Positions 9,586 through 18,722 of a stretch of 64,000 nt of DNA are shown piece by piece (within the stretch, counting starts at the first letter, position 1; each line of letters opens with the position of its first letter). The translations under genes were made by a program, and so were the position numbers. Source of the stretch: Lactonifactor sp. BIOML-A5 (lineage in GTDB: Bacteria > Bacillota > Clostridia > Lachnospirales > Lachnospiraceae); assembly GCF_009677585.1 (NCBI RefSeq), contig NZ_WKYV01000011.1, positions 51,557-115,556 on the forward strand, written 5' to 3'. Below the pieces are notes generated by a model, which was not told the origin of the DNA, made no database searches, and saw only the letters and a program-made list of their open reading frames with translations.

Positions 9586-9619
9586 AAAAAACCATCGCGG
9601 TTGGCGGTGGTTTTTTTAT
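9586..9619. terminator. Bidirectional terminator between rpmB and the gerW cluster
   Basis: ACCATCGC and GGCGGTGGT pair around a short loop. Seven T follow on the plus strand and six T on the minus strand, so the hairpin can end both the rpmB transcript and the convergent unit. Confidence 0.85.
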
Positions 9620-9625
9620 TTTCCA

Positions 9626-9763
9626 CTATCTGCAAAATAGATTATATCCCCCTAACAGGCATCCTGCTGCCACTAATACGATAAAAAAGCACTTGGGAAA
9701 TATCAGGGCAATGAGCATTCCCACTCCTACCCAAAATAACAGGAATCCAATGAGACGACACAT
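9626..9763 (-). CDS. Small hydrophobic membrane protein, 45 residues
   Basis: An ATG at 9763 with AAAGGAG 6 bases upstream opens a 45-codon reading frame ending in TAG at 9626-9628. The product starts MCRLIGFLLFW and ends GGYNLFCR. It is almost wholly hydrophobic and should form one or two membrane helices, with Cys at residues 2, 25, 35 and 44. It lies 61 bases after gerW, in the same orientation, and ends beside the bidirectional terminator. It is therefore the probable last gene of the DUF2953-gerW unit. I do not recognise a family. Short length keeps confidence moderate. Confidence 0.65.
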   Translation of the reverse strand: MCRLIGFLLFWVGVGMLIALIFPKCFFIVLVAAGCLLGGYNLFCR

Positions 9764-9824
9764 TTTTGACTCCTTTTGTCCTCTTACTTTTTAGTATATG
9801 CAGACACCCGCTCCTTCAATACAC

Positions 9825-10241
9825 CTAGTCTGTGGGCTCTTCCTGGGAATCCCCTTCTGCCTTTTTGTCCTCCGCCTTCTGATTATGGGCGATAATATCC
9901 TCAGCTTTCTTGTCTGTAAACTTATTGACAAAGTCAGGCACCATATCCAGAATCTTAGTAAGTCCGTCCTGATTCTTAACATTTACCAGTTTTGTTGTCC
10001 CATTGGAGATTACAAGTACAGCGCTGGGGGATACTTTGCCGCCCATACCTCCGGCACCGTTATTCTTTTTATCATCGGCAAAAGCACCCGCTGCCACTCC
10101 AAAGGATACATCGATGAGCGGAAGTATAATGGTATCGCCTACCGTAATTGCCTCACCCACCACTGTCTTGGTTGTGATAAAACTGTCCATTCCCTTAAAA
10201 AGAGAATCTACTGTTGTCTGAAAATTATTCCCGTCTGCCAT
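9825..10241 (-). CDS. GerW/YtfJ family sporulation protein
   Basis: The 138-residue protein begins with the family's N-terminal pattern (TTVDSLFKGMDSF), continues with GDTIILPLIDVSFGVAAGAF and a glycine-rich GAGGMGGKVSP loop, and has a mixed-charge tail. YtfJ/GerW of Bacillus is a spore protein needed for normal germination. GTAACAATG follows a clear AGGAGG site. The upstream DUF2953 gene ends 2 bases before the start, so the pair is co-transcribed. The arrangement matches the Bacillus ytfI-ytfJ pair. Its presence supports a spore-forming host. Confidence 0.92.
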   Translation of the reverse strand: MADGNNFQTTVDSLFKGMDSFITTKTVVGEAITVGDTIILPLIDVSFGVAAGAFADDKKNNGAGGMGGKVSPSAVLVISNGTTKLVNVKNQDGLTKILDMVPDFVNKFTDKKAEDIIAHNQKAEDKKAEGDSQEEPTD

Positions 10242-10243
10242 TG

Positions 10244-11203
10244 TTACTCCTCCTTGTGCTTACATCTTTTTATCATATATTTTATATTAGAATCACGATA
10301 CAGCTTCCATGCCGCAGCCAGCAAATGAACCCCGTAGATTCTTCCCCTGAGATAGAGATCTGTCTCCAGAATCTTTCGGTCAAAATATGGGTAGATACGC
10401 AGTCTGTCTCCATATTTGGGATAGAATAAACTGAGCCCCGCCAACACCTGACCGGTCAGGGCAGGGTCATCAAACCCGTAAGAAAGGGTACCCTTTATCT
10501 TGGTCGGTCCCAGTCTCCGCAGAAGCGTCCTCAGCTGCTCCCACAGCAGCGTTCTGGCTCCCAAAAATTCTTCTGACTTTATCAGCTCCAGAAACACTTT
10601 CATTCTACCATATATTTCCCCGGTTGTTGAGTAAATATTTCTCACTGCCGCAAGAATCTTTCCCGGCAGATGCAGGAGCTTATACAGGATTCCTTTTAGT
10701 TTCGCCAGCAATGCGGTAAATTTGTTCTTTTTACCCTCTTTCGCCGGTATATCCTTTTCTTCCAATGCCTCCTGAACGCTGCGTCCCCCTTGAAGAGATT
10801 CTTTCTCTTCCTGGTTAGGTTCCTCCAGGGGATTATATGGGAGCTCCATTCCCTCAGATGACGCGGTTTTCAGCTGCTTCTTGGTATCCGGCTGCGTCTT
10901 TTTCCGCCGGAAACGAATTTTACCAAGACGCGTCACCAGTCCTTTTACCCGCTCTGCAGGAATCCCTAATATTCTTAACTTGATCCTGAATTCACCATGT
11001 TCATAAAGGATTAAAACAGACAGTCCATGGGCCAGCCAGGTAATTTTTCCTCTCCCGGCCACTCCATTCCCATCCTTCTGCAGCTTACCCTGGTATCGCA
11101 GGGGCACCAGAAGCAGGGATAGCAGAAGCAGAAGAACAAGTCCTACCAAAATGCCCAATATGATTGCTATAACTTTTAGTATTCCCAAAATAATATGTAG
11201 CAT
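10244..11203 (-). CDS. DUF2953 domain protein (YtfI-like)
   Basis: The 319-residue protein has one N-terminal membrane helix (about 1-32), then a cytoplasmic region with a variable Lys/Glu-rich stretch (about 95-165). It ends in the DUF2953 portion, which contains GTLSYGFDDPALTGQ near residue 240. It is next to gerW, the usual location for this sporulation-associated family. The start is ATG at 11203 behind AGGTGTG. The biochemical role is unknown. Confidence 0.85.
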   Translation of the reverse strand: MLHIILGILKVIAIILGILVGLVLLLLLSLLLVPLRYQGKLQKDGNGVAGRGKITWLAHGLSVLILYEHGEFRIKLRILGIPAERVKGLVTRLGKIRFRRKKTQPDTKKQLKTASSEGMELPYNPLEEPNQEEKESLQGGRSVQEALEEKDIPAKEGKKNKFTALLAKLKGILYKLLHLPGKILAAVRNIYSTTGEIYGRMKVFLELIKSEEFLGARTLLWEQLRTLLRRLGPTKIKGTLSYGFDDPALTGQVLAGLSLFYPKYGDRLRIYPYFDRKILETDLYLRGRIYGVHLLAAAWKLYRDSNIKYMIKRCKHKEE

Positions 11204-11216
11204 ATTCTCACACCTA

Positions 11217-11543
11217 TTATTTTTCTAGTTCTTTCTGTTTCAGATATCCCCGCACATCTGCGGTCTTTGTATTCTCATAGACTTCCTGTACCATCAAAGC
11301 CACAAGCTGTACCGCTTCGTCATATCCTTTTGCCAGGCCTACGATCATGGGACAGGTACGGCGAAGAGGCTTCTGCAGAAGAAGATTTGCAGAAAATATC
11401 TCCAGGAGATTCTCCGGATTCTTAGCAAGCGTCACAAGATAGACATCAATGACTCCGGCTCCATGATTAATTTTCCATATCAGTTTATTTTTCTTCTTTT
11501 CTGCAGTATCGCCCACATACAGATTCTTATACCATTTTAACAT
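11217..11543 (-). CDS. Conserved-looking protein of unknown function, 108 residues
   Basis: The product starts MLKWYKNLYVGD and contains KLIWKINHGAGVIDVYLVTLA, then a helical C-terminal half (VQLVALMVQEVYENT). It has no signal peptide or membrane helix. ATG at 11543 has AAGGAAAG upstream. It lies between the polyphosphate kinase gene (11 bases) and the DUF2953 gene (13 bases), so one transcript is likely. I do not recognise the family. The position suggests a partner or regulator for a neighbour, which is inference. Confidence 0.75.
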   Translation of the reverse strand: MLKWYKNLYVGDTAEKKKNKLIWKINHGAGVIDVYLVTLAKNPENLLEIFSANLLLQKPLRRTCPMIVGLAKGYDEAVQLVALMVQEVYENTKTADVRGYLKQKELEK

Positions 11544-11554
11544 AATTTCTTTCC

Positions 11555-13069
11555 TTACTGCTCTTGCTTCAATCTTTCTTCAATCGCCTGTACCACAGAT
11601 TCCAGGACTTTGATTCTTGCATAATATTTGCAGTTTCCCTCTACGATAATCCAGGGGGCATAGGAGGTGGAAGTCCGGATAATCATTTCATTCACGGCTT
11701 CCTCATACTGTTCCCATTTCTCCCGGTTTCTCCAGTCCTCCTCTGTAATCTTCCACTGCTTTATGGGATTCTCCATCCTCTCTTTAAAGCGGGCCTCCTG
11801 CTCATCCTTATCAATGTGCATCCAGAATTTCAGGACAATGGCCCCTGAATGGGACAGATGAGCTTCCATGTCATTGATTTCTTTATAGGCTCTCTGCCAC
11901 TCCTCTTTCGTACAGAATCCCTCAATTCTTTCTACCATCACGCGCCCGTACCAGGTTCTGTCATAGACAGCCACATGGCCGTTTTTCGGTATGGTTTTCC
12001 AGAACCGCCACAGGTAGTGGTGCTCTTTTTCCGCACCGCTGGGAGCAGCTGTGGGATTGACAACATATCCCCGGGGATCCATCGTCTCTGTCAGACGTTT
12101 GATTGCCCCGCCCTTTCCCGCCGCATCCCAGCCTTCAAACCCCAGCACAACCGGAATTCTCCTGCGGTACAGTTCACTGTGCAGAAGCGCTATTTTATCC
12201 TGTAGTTTCTTCAGCTTTTCTTTGTACTCGTCCTTCGTATAAGAAAGGCTCAGATCCACACTGCTCAGACTGGAGGATTTCAATACTAAATCTTCCTCTG
12301 TAGGCTTTTTTAACTGCCCCTCTGCCGCAGCTTTCTTTTTCTCTTTCCCGGCCCGGCGCACCAGCTCTACCTGTTCATTCAGCCGGTCAATTACCGTACG
12401 GTAGATTTTGATGGTGGCAAACTTCCGATCCATACCCTCAACAATCGTCCAGGGTGCATAGGAAGTATCTGTCTTCTCCAGCATCTCCTCATTCATCTCT
12501 TTGTAGAGTTCATACTTCCTGTTTCTTTTCAGGTCTCCGCTGCTCACCCGCCAGGCTGTCTCCGGGGAGGCCAAAAGCTTCCGGAATCTTTTTTTCTGTT
12601 CCTTTTTGTCAATATGCAGAAATATCTTAAGGATTACGGTGCCGTCGTCGTTCAGCTGCTTCTCAAAGGTATTAATCTCCTGATATGCATATTCCAGCTC
12701 CGCCTCCGTAGTTTTTTTATCAAACCTGTCCACCAGGACCTTCCGGTACCAGCTCCTGTCAAATATAGCAATTCTTCCTCTGGCAGGAGTCTTTGTCCAG
12801 AATCGCCATAAAAAGGGGTGCATCTTCTCATCCTCTGACTCCCCGCTGATAGCGAACACCTGGAACCCTCTGGGATCCAGGGGATGGATCAGGCGGTTGA
12901 TCTGCACACCTTTGCCCGCCGCGCCAAAGCCTTCAAACACAATAATCACTGGAATTCCCAATGTTCTGCATTCTCTCTGAAGCTCTGCCAGCCTGGTTTC
13001 CAGCCTGTCGATTTTTTCATGATACTCTTTTTTCACAATACTCTTTGTCAAATCAATCTGCTCCAACAT
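11555..13069 (-). CDS. pap: Tandem-domain PPK2: polyphosphate:AMP phosphotransferase
   Basis: The 504-residue protein holds two PPK2 domains in tandem. Domain 1 (about 10-245) has FEGFGAAGKG and DRSWY. Domain 2 (about 270-500) has FEGWDAAGKGG and DRTWYGR. Two fused PPK2 domains are the hallmark of PAP, which makes ADP from AMP using polyphosphate. In known tandem PAP enzymes the C-terminal domain is catalytic; here it has the fuller lid and Walker motifs, which fits. ATG at 13069 has AAAGGAGG upstream. A hairpin separates it from the Nudix gene. Confidence 0.92.
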   Translation of the reverse strand: MLEQIDLTKSIVKKEYHEKIDRLETRLAELQRECRTLGIPVIIVFEGFGAAGKGVQINRLIHPLDPRGFQVFAISGESEDEKMHPFLWRFWTKTPARGRIAIFDRSWYRKVLVDRFDKKTTEAELEYAYQEINTFEKQLNDDGTVILKIFLHIDKKEQKKRFRKLLASPETAWRVSSGDLKRNRKYELYKEMNEEMLEKTDTSYAPWTIVEGMDRKFATIKIYRTVIDRLNEQVELVRRAGKEKKKAAAEGQLKKPTEEDLVLKSSSLSSVDLSLSYTKDEYKEKLKKLQDKIALLHSELYRRRIPVVLGFEGWDAAGKGGAIKRLTETMDPRGYVVNPTAAPSGAEKEHHYLWRFWKTIPKNGHVAVYDRTWYGRVMVERIEGFCTKEEWQRAYKEINDMEAHLSHSGAIVLKFWMHIDKDEQEARFKERMENPIKQWKITEEDWRNREKWEQYEEAVNEMIIRTSTSYAPWIIVEGNCKYYARIKVLESVVQAIEERLKQEQ

Positions 13070-13095
13070 GGTCCGCTACCTCCTTTAATTTCAGC

Positions 13096-13122
13096 AAGAG
13101 GGACTGAATGCCAGTCCCTCTT
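13096..13122 (-). terminator. Intercistronic hairpin between the Nudix and pap genes
   Basis: A perfect 11-bp stem (AAGAGGGACTG / CAGTCCCTCTT) with a 5-base loop lies just past the Nudix stop. It lacks a clear T-run in either direction, so it may be a weak terminator, a processing site or an mRNA stabiliser. Confidence 0.5.
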
Positions 13123-13125
13123 CCG

Positions 13126-13578
13126 TTAAAAATATTTCTTATTTCCCCATAGATTTGCCTTTTTCAAATCCAAATATTCATTGTACGCTTTCTCCAAAAT
13201 CTGCTTTTCATTGGAAAAGCGCAACAGATGGTAAGCTTCATGGAATTTATAATACCCAGAATCCACAAAATATTCCTCTCTCTGAGGCTTGCTGTAATAG
13301 CTGTTCGCCGCCATTAGATACCAGTGTACATCCTTCTCTACCATATCCTCCGGCACGCAGAAACTGTATTGACTCTTACCCACATACTTAATTATGGTCG
13401 CTGATACTCCCGCCTCTTCTCTTACTTCCCGTATGGCTGTATCTTTAAAGTCTTCCCCTGCTTCAACTGTTCCTTTTGGTAATACCCATCCCTCGTATTT
13501 GTGCTTGTATGTCTTATACAAGGTCAGTATTTTGCCACGATAAATTACCACCCCGCCACAGCTCGTTGCTTCAATCAT
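13126..13578 (-). CDS. Nudix hydrolase
   Basis: The 150-residue protein has the Nudix box G-x5-E-x7-R-E-V-R-E-E-A-G-V (about residues 36-58). It hydrolyses a nucleoside diphosphate linked to another group, but the substrate cannot be read from the sequence. I chose ATG at 13578 because GGAGGA lies 7 bases upstream; an in-frame start 19 codons earlier lacks a site. It is the last gene of the run zapA, U32, SEDS, PBP2, Nudix. A decapping or (di)nucleotide-cleaning role is possible but unproven. Confidence 0.9.
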   Translation of the reverse strand: MIEATSCGGVVIYRGKILTLYKTYKHKYEGWVLPKGTVEAGEDFKDTAIREVREEAGVSATIIKYVGKSQYSFCVPEDMVEKDVHWYLMAANSYYSKPQREEYFVDSGYYKFHEAYHLLRFSNEKQILEKAYNEYLDLKKANLWGNKKYF

Positions 13579-13659
13579 CTGCAATTCCTCCTGTACGGTT
13601 GTGTTCAAACCTATTTTAGTATAACTCTTTTTCAATTCTCACGCAAGGGAGGAAATAAA

Positions 13660-15159
13660 TTAATAATAGTATTCATTAAACACTGCCCTGGCGATGGGAA
13701 CGGCGGCCTCACTGCCTGTCCCTGCCCCTTCGGCTATCACACTGACTACAATATCCGGATCCTCCACATTGGAAAACCCTACAAACCAGGAGTGCGTCTG
13801 ACGCTCTCCGCCCTGATCATACTCTGCCGATCCTGTCTTGCCCGCAGCCGTGTAGCCCTGTCCGTTCAGCTTTTTGGCAGTACCGTTTTCCACAACATCG
13901 ATCATCAGCTCTTTCAGAGTGTCCGCCTCTTTCACAGACATCAGTCTTTTGTAAGTTTCCGGCTCTGTTTCACTTACCTTGTCTTCGTTGTCATTCTCCA
14001 CACGATCCATAAGATAAGGAGTCATCAGTTCCCCCTCGTTGGCTACCGCACTGGTGATCAGCGCCATATGCATGGGAGATACCAGAGTATTTCCCTGCCC
14101 GATGGAAGTCTGCATCAGCAGAGGCTTTCCGGCGCTGGAATCAAGAGAAAAACGGCTCTTTCTGTACGTGAGATCCACAGGAAGTTTCTTATTAAACAGC
14201 AGGTCCTCACTTGCGGATTTCAGGGCACCCGCCCCCAGATCCAAACCAATCTGGGCAAAGGCACTGTTGCAGGATTTGGCAAAGGCTGTGGCAAAGTCCT
14301 CCTGGCCATGTACCGTATCGTTATAACAGTGAATCGTATGTTCTCCCACCGTGATACTGCCCTGACAGTCAAAAGAAAAGCCATCCAGTGTCCCATGTTC
14401 CCTCAGGTAAGCCAGAGAGGTTACAATCTTGAATGTGGAGCCGGGAGGATATGCCCCCTGGGTCGCCCGGTTCAACAGGCTGGAGTTGCTGTCGTCACTG
14501 ACCAGTTCATCCCAGTTGTCGGCCAGATGATTCGGATTAAAATCTGGTTTGCTCACCATAGCCAGGATCTTGCCGGTCTTAGGCTCCATCACAACCACTG
14601 CGCCGTTATAATCTCCAAGGGCATCATATGCCGCCCTCTGCAGACTGGTATCCAGAGTAGTAATTACATTGTCCCCGATCACCTTCTCTCCCTTAAAGGC
14701 TTTCTGCATCTGTCCAAGATATCCTTCATGGGAAGTCAGAAGCTGGAAATTGGCCAGAGATTCCAGACCGCTTTTCCCCTTCTCCGTATAACCCACCACG
14801 TGGGCAAAAAGATCATCATAAGGATACACTCTTGTCTCAGAACCGTCCTCCGCTGTTTCCGTATAAGCCAGGCTCTCTCCGTCGGCAGAGAGAAGCTTTC
14901 CGCGGATCACCCGGTCTGCAAAGGTATCCTGCCGTTTATTGTAAGGACTATTAATGAATTCCTCGCTTTTCAGAGCATTAAAGTATACCAGGTAGCCAAT
15001 AAGTGCTACAAAGATAGCTACAAAAAAGTACGACACAATGGCATATTCCCTGTTTCTGGCCTTTTTTGCCTTCTTCTTCTTAGCTTTTTGTTTTTGCTCT
15101 TTTTTGATTTGTCTGAGCTCTTCTTCTCTCTTTCTGCTTTCCAAGTTCCTCATCCTCAT
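13660..15159 (-). CDS. Class B penicillin-binding protein (PBP2/PbpA type)
   Basis: The 499-residue D,D-transpeptidase has a short basic cytoplasmic tail rich in K and A, one membrane helix (about 40-62), then a transpeptidase domain. The catalytic motifs are STFK (S-x-x-K), SCN and KTGS. It crosslinks peptidoglycan outside the membrane. It overlaps the upstream SEDS gene by 80 bases, the layout of rodA-pbpA pairs, so the two proteins probably form a glycan-polymerase/crosslinking complex. At about 500 residues it is shorter than elongasome PBP2 of Gram-negatives but like actinobacterial PbpA. A sporulation role is possible. Confidence 0.93.
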   Translation of the reverse strand: MRMRNLESRKREEELRQIKKEQKQKAKKKKAKKARNREYAIVSYFFVAIFVALIGYLVYFNALKSEEFINSPYNKRQDTFADRVIRGKLLSADGESLAYTETAEDGSETRVYPYDDLFAHVVGYTEKGKSGLESLANFQLLTSHEGYLGQMQKAFKGEKVIGDNVITTLDTSLQRAAYDALGDYNGAVVVMEPKTGKILAMVSKPDFNPNHLADNWDELVSDDSNSSLLNRATQGAYPPGSTFKIVTSLAYLREHGTLDGFSFDCQGSITVGEHTIHCYNDTVHGQEDFATAFAKSCNSAFAQIGLDLGAGALKSASEDLLFNKKLPVDLTYRKSRFSLDSSAGKPLLMQTSIGQGNTLVSPMHMALITSAVANEGELMTPYLMDRVENDNEDKVSETEPETYKRLMSVKEADTLKELMIDVVENGTAKKLNGQGYTAAGKTGSAEYDQGGERQTHSWFVGFSNVEDPDIVVSVIAEGAGTGSEAAVPIARAVFNEYYY

Positions 15160-16453
15160 CTTCTCTTAAAATATATAATCCCTGAACAATGGCCAGCATA
15201 ATAATTGTGCTGAGCACAGAGCTTCCTCCATAGCTGACAAGAGGCAGGGTAATTCCTGTCATTGGAATAAATTTTGTGGCGCCTCCTATGGTAAGGAACA
15301 CCTGAAACGCGTATTCTGTGCCAAGCCCCAGGGCAATTAATTTGTAAAAAGGATTCTTAATCTGAAGAGAAATATTAACAACCATCAAAAACAGGCTCAT
15401 ACAGACCAGAATCAGGCACATGGCAAAGATGCCCCCCAGCTCTTCACAGATAGCAGCAAAGATAAAGTCCTGTTTTACTACCGGTATAGAGTCAGGCGCT
15501 CCCTGGCAAAGCCCCATCCCGAACCAGCTTCCGGTTCCTATGGCAAACAGGGACTGCACAATCTGATAACCCTCCCTGTCGTATACAGAGAAAGGGTCCT
15601 TCCACGCCACCACTCTCTGCCGCACATGATTAAACAAAAAGTAGGCGCCCACAGCCGCCACACAGCCGCCACCCGCGCCGGCCGCCAGATAGAGCGGTTT
15701 TTTTGTTGCTACATATACCATTGCCAGATATGTGATAAAGAATACCACTGCACTGCCCAGGTCTTTGGATGCCACCAGTATGAGGACATAGGCACCTGCA
15801 ACCACCGTGGCCTTTACCACCTGTATAAACTCCGTGTTTTTATAAAGCATGGAAGCCACAAAAAACACGAAAATTATCTTAACAAATTCAGAGGGCTGAA
15901 AAGAAAAGCTGCCCAGATTAATGGAAAGCTTGGCCCCATATTCCGTCCGCCCCAATACCAGCACGACAGCCAGAAGCACAAATCCAGCACCGGCATAGAC
16001 CCAGGTAAGCTGATTCAAAAACTTCATCCTGCGGATCATTACCGGTATCACCAGCGCTATAACTGTGGCAATCACGACGATCTGAAACTGCTTCACCGCA
16101 CGCTCCAGATCCAGTCTTGCCAGCATAATGAATCCTATACTCAGAAGCATGCACATGTGGTTCAGTACCAAAAAAGCTGCCTTTTTATAGATGATGCGGT
16201 ACAGGATCTGAACCACAGTAAAGTAGATCAGCTGTGCTGCAAAAAAGGTCAGGATTTCTATTTTCTGCATCTTCAGAAATATAACCGTAAAGGCAACCAG
16301 ATCCATAAAATAGATCAGGAACAGCTGCTTCCTTAAAATATGTTTCTTCTCTCTCTCATTTCTCTCTTTAAACACAGTGAAGCACTGAAGAGTATACAAA
16401 GCCATGAGAATAATAATCAAATATCTGGATAACTCAACAATAACATTTACCAC
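15080..16453 (-). CDS. SEDS-family peptidoglycan polymerase (FtsW/RodA/SpoVE)
   Basis: The 457-residue polytopic protein has about 10 membrane helices and a charged C-terminal tail. Family motifs include NLGSFSFQPSEFVKI, KDLGSAVVFF and PLVSYGGSS near the end. SEDS proteins polymerise lipid II with a class B PBP, and here the PBP follows with an 80-base overlap. Whether it serves elongation, division or spore cortex cannot be told from the sequence. The start is GTG at 16453 behind AGGTG. Confidence 0.94.
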   Translation of the reverse strand: MVNVIVELSRYLIIILMALYTLQCFTVFKERNEREKKHILRKQLFLIYFMDLVAFTVIFLKMQKIEILTFFAAQLIYFTVVQILYRIIYKKAAFLVLNHMCMLLSIGFIMLARLDLERAVKQFQIVVIATVIALVIPVMIRRMKFLNQLTWVYAGAGFVLLAVVLVLGRTEYGAKLSINLGSFSFQPSEFVKIIFVFFVASMLYKNTEFIQVVKATVVAGAYVLILVASKDLGSAVVFFITYLAMVYVATKKPLYLAAGAGGGCVAAVGAYFLFNHVRQRVVAWKDPFSVYDREGYQIVQSLFAIGTGSWFGMGLCQGAPDSIPVVKQDFIFAAICEELGGIFAMCLILVCMSLFLMVVNISLQIKNPFYKLIALGLGTEYAFQVFLTIGGATKFIPMTGITLPLVSYGGSSVLSTIIMLAIVQGLYILREDEDEELGKQKERRRAQTNQKRAKTKS

Positions 16454-16461
16454 GTTTTCAC

Positions 16462-18663
16462 CTACTCTACCCCTCTTTTAAAATGTCCCTTGGTAAACTC
16501 CGGTACATTTTGGGGATTCTTTTGATGGTGCAGGTATACACCTGCGAAAAGGGCTATCATCTCTCCGGTTTCCTTTGCATTTTCTGTAGTAAATGCCATC
16601 CGAAGACTTTCCGGTCCCAAATTCTTAACACTTTGACTCTCCTTCAGAAGTCCGGTGGGGATGCTGTTATATATGACGTTATAGCAAAAACTGCAGTAGC
16701 ATTTTACAGGAAATCTCTGTCCGTACCGGTCTGCAAGCTCTGCCCGGCTGTCTCTGCCGCTGCATTTCCCTGCAGTTTTCTTCAGACACTGTGCTGAGAT
16801 CATCATTGGATATCTCCCGTAGATGATCATCTCACTGCCGCCGTTATACCGCCTCTGCAGTTCTCTTTCATTCAGCTCCAGCGGCAGAGTCTGCCGCTTT
16901 ACGCCCTCAAGCTCCCAAAAAGACTCCGCCCGGTTGTTAAAGCTGTACAATACATAGTCTAACACAGCTTTCCTCTCCAGTCCAAGTTTTTTTAGCAGTG
17001 CCCAGCTTTCCAGGTTCCGCACCAAAAATCCGTCAATCCCTGCATCCGCCAGCTCTCTCAGAGTGTTTTTTTCTTTTTCCAGGGTATCGCCTCTCACAAT
17101 ATAGGGAAGAGAAAGATAACATTCCTTTCCCCCATTATGAACCTCGCGGAGCAGCTTTTCTGCTCCGGCGAATAAACTATTTCCCGCCGTCATAGAACAG
17201 TCAACATAGATCCCTGCTACGTCTTTCCATTTCAGCGTCTCAGAAAGCTGTTCCCTGGTTTCCACAGAGATGTAGAGGGGCAGCTTATGCGCTCCCCCGC
17301 CGCGCTTTTCCTGTTCTCTGCCTGCAGGCACAGGGGGCTTTCTCCTGTAAACCTTCAGCAGTTCCTTTTCCAGTTCTTCCAATCCCCTGCGCCTCAGTTC
17401 ATTGAGACTCTGCATAGGAAGAAAAAGTTCCCCTTCCATCATAATCCCGGGGTTTTCAAAAGAAAAGGGGGTGGCACCAGTTTTTCTCAGCTGTGCCTTA
17501 ATTCTTTCTTCCGACAAAGGCTGCTTTACGGCCTGCTGAGCCGGTTCCCCGGATACGCTGACCGAGGCGTCCCGGCACTTTAAAGTGAAACGGGCAGGTT
17601 CTCCTGCCTTCAGATACAGACTTCCCTCTATACCCACCGGGCTGCTCTTCCCCACATACTCCCTGGCCAGCTTTTCATAAAGAACCCTGGCCTTTTCCTC
17701 TCTCTGACAGCCTTTTTTTTCGGTAAGCTTCTGATTTTTCACGGCCATCATTTCTTTTCCATTGTGTACCTGATAATACCCTCGGTTAAATCCATCTCTC
17801 TGATAAAGAGCAGCCAGCTCTCTGTAATCTTCCCCGGCTACTGAAAACGTCTCAGGACTCGTCAGCGCCATGTCCAGATACTTCCGATAGATCCGGGTAA
17901 CCCCGGCCGCATATTCCGGTTTTTTCATTCGGCCTTCTATCTTAAGGGAGTATACTCCCCCGCGCAGAAGCTCGGGAAGAAGCTCTATGGTACACATATC
18001 TTTTGGGCTTAAAAGATACTTGTCCTCTTTGCTGTTCAGACGCTTCCCGTTTTCATAGACATCGTAGGGGAGACGGCAGGGCTGGGCGCACCTTCCTCTG
18101 TTCCCGCTTCTCCCTCCCAGAATGCTGCTGAAAAGACACATACCAGAATAGGAGTAGCACAGGGCACCATGGATGAAGCTCTCTATTTCTACGCCCGCAG
18201 TGTCGTGTATGACCTGGATTTCTTTCAGCGAAAGCTCCCTTGCCGTCACTACTCTGGTTACTCCCAGATCTCTCAGATATGCGGCGCCTCTTGCACCGGT
18301 AACAGCCATCTGTGTGCTTGCATGTATGGGAAGAAGGGGAAAATTCGCTCTGATGAAAGAGAGCACCCCCAGATCCTGAACAATGACCGCATCCAGTCCC
18401 CGCTCATAGAGGGGAGCCAGATACTGAAAAAGACTGCTCTCCAGTTCAGCGTCCTTAAGCAGGGTATTCACGGTAAGATACAGTTTTTTCTCATGTATAT
18501 GGGCATAATCTATAGCCTCTGCCATTCGTCCATCCTCCAGGTTATTGGCGTATGCCCTGGCTCCGAAATTCTTCCCGCCGATGTAAACGGCATCCGCTCC
18601 TGCCAGAAATGCCGCTTTCATGCCCTCCCAGGATCCTGCAGGAGATAAAAGTTCTGCTTTCAT
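16462..18663 (-). CDS. U32 family protein (RlhA-like, DUF3656 C-terminal region)
   Basis: The 733-residue protein opens with the U32 signature region (ELLSPAGSWEGMKAAFLAGAD). It contains the conserved cluster S-x-I-L-G-G-R-S-G-N-R-G-R-C-A-Q-P-C near residue 170-190, whose cysteines in U32 proteins hold an iron-sulfur cluster. The long C-terminal half matches the DUF3656 type, with further Cys near residue 640-680. E. coli RlhA hydroxylates 23S rRNA; other members modify tRNA or ubiquinone, and peptidase activity is doubtful. ATG at 18663 has AAAGGAA upstream. The gene follows zapA. Confidence 0.9.
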   Translation of the reverse strand: MKAELLSPAGSWEGMKAAFLAGADAVYIGGKNFGARAYANNLEDGRMAEAIDYAHIHEKKLYLTVNTLLKDAELESSLFQYLAPLYERGLDAVIVQDLGVLSFIRANFPLLPIHASTQMAVTGARGAAYLRDLGVTRVVTARELSLKEIQVIHDTAGVEIESFIHGALCYSYSGMCLFSSILGGRSGNRGRCAQPCRLPYDVYENGKRLNSKEDKYLLSPKDMCTIELLPELLRGGVYSLKIEGRMKKPEYAAGVTRIYRKYLDMALTSPETFSVAGEDYRELAALYQRDGFNRGYYQVHNGKEMMAVKNQKLTEKKGCQREEKARVLYEKLAREYVGKSSPVGIEGSLYLKAGEPARFTLKCRDASVSVSGEPAQQAVKQPLSEERIKAQLRKTGATPFSFENPGIMMEGELFLPMQSLNELRRRGLEELEKELLKVYRRKPPVPAGREQEKRGGGAHKLPLYISVETREQLSETLKWKDVAGIYVDCSMTAGNSLFAGAEKLLREVHNGGKECYLSLPYIVRGDTLEKEKNTLRELADAGIDGFLVRNLESWALLKKLGLERKAVLDYVLYSFNNRAESFWELEGVKRQTLPLELNERELQRRYNGGSEMIIYGRYPMMISAQCLKKTAGKCSGRDSRAELADRYGQRFPVKCYCSFCYNVIYNSIPTGLLKESQSVKNLGPESLRMAFTTENAKETGEMIALFAGVYLHHQKNPQNVPEFTKGHFKRGVE

Positions 18664-18722
18664 ATCGTTCCTTTCTGTTTTTCAAACAAGAAAAGGAGAT
18701 CACCGCGGCAATCCCCCTTCCT

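Noticed and set aside
13501..15201. Long open frame on the plus strand (566 codons) opposite PBP2
   Set aside because: It is antisense to a clear penicillin-binding protein, has no ribosome binding site or recognisable domain and is rich in Cys, His and Ser as shadow frames are.
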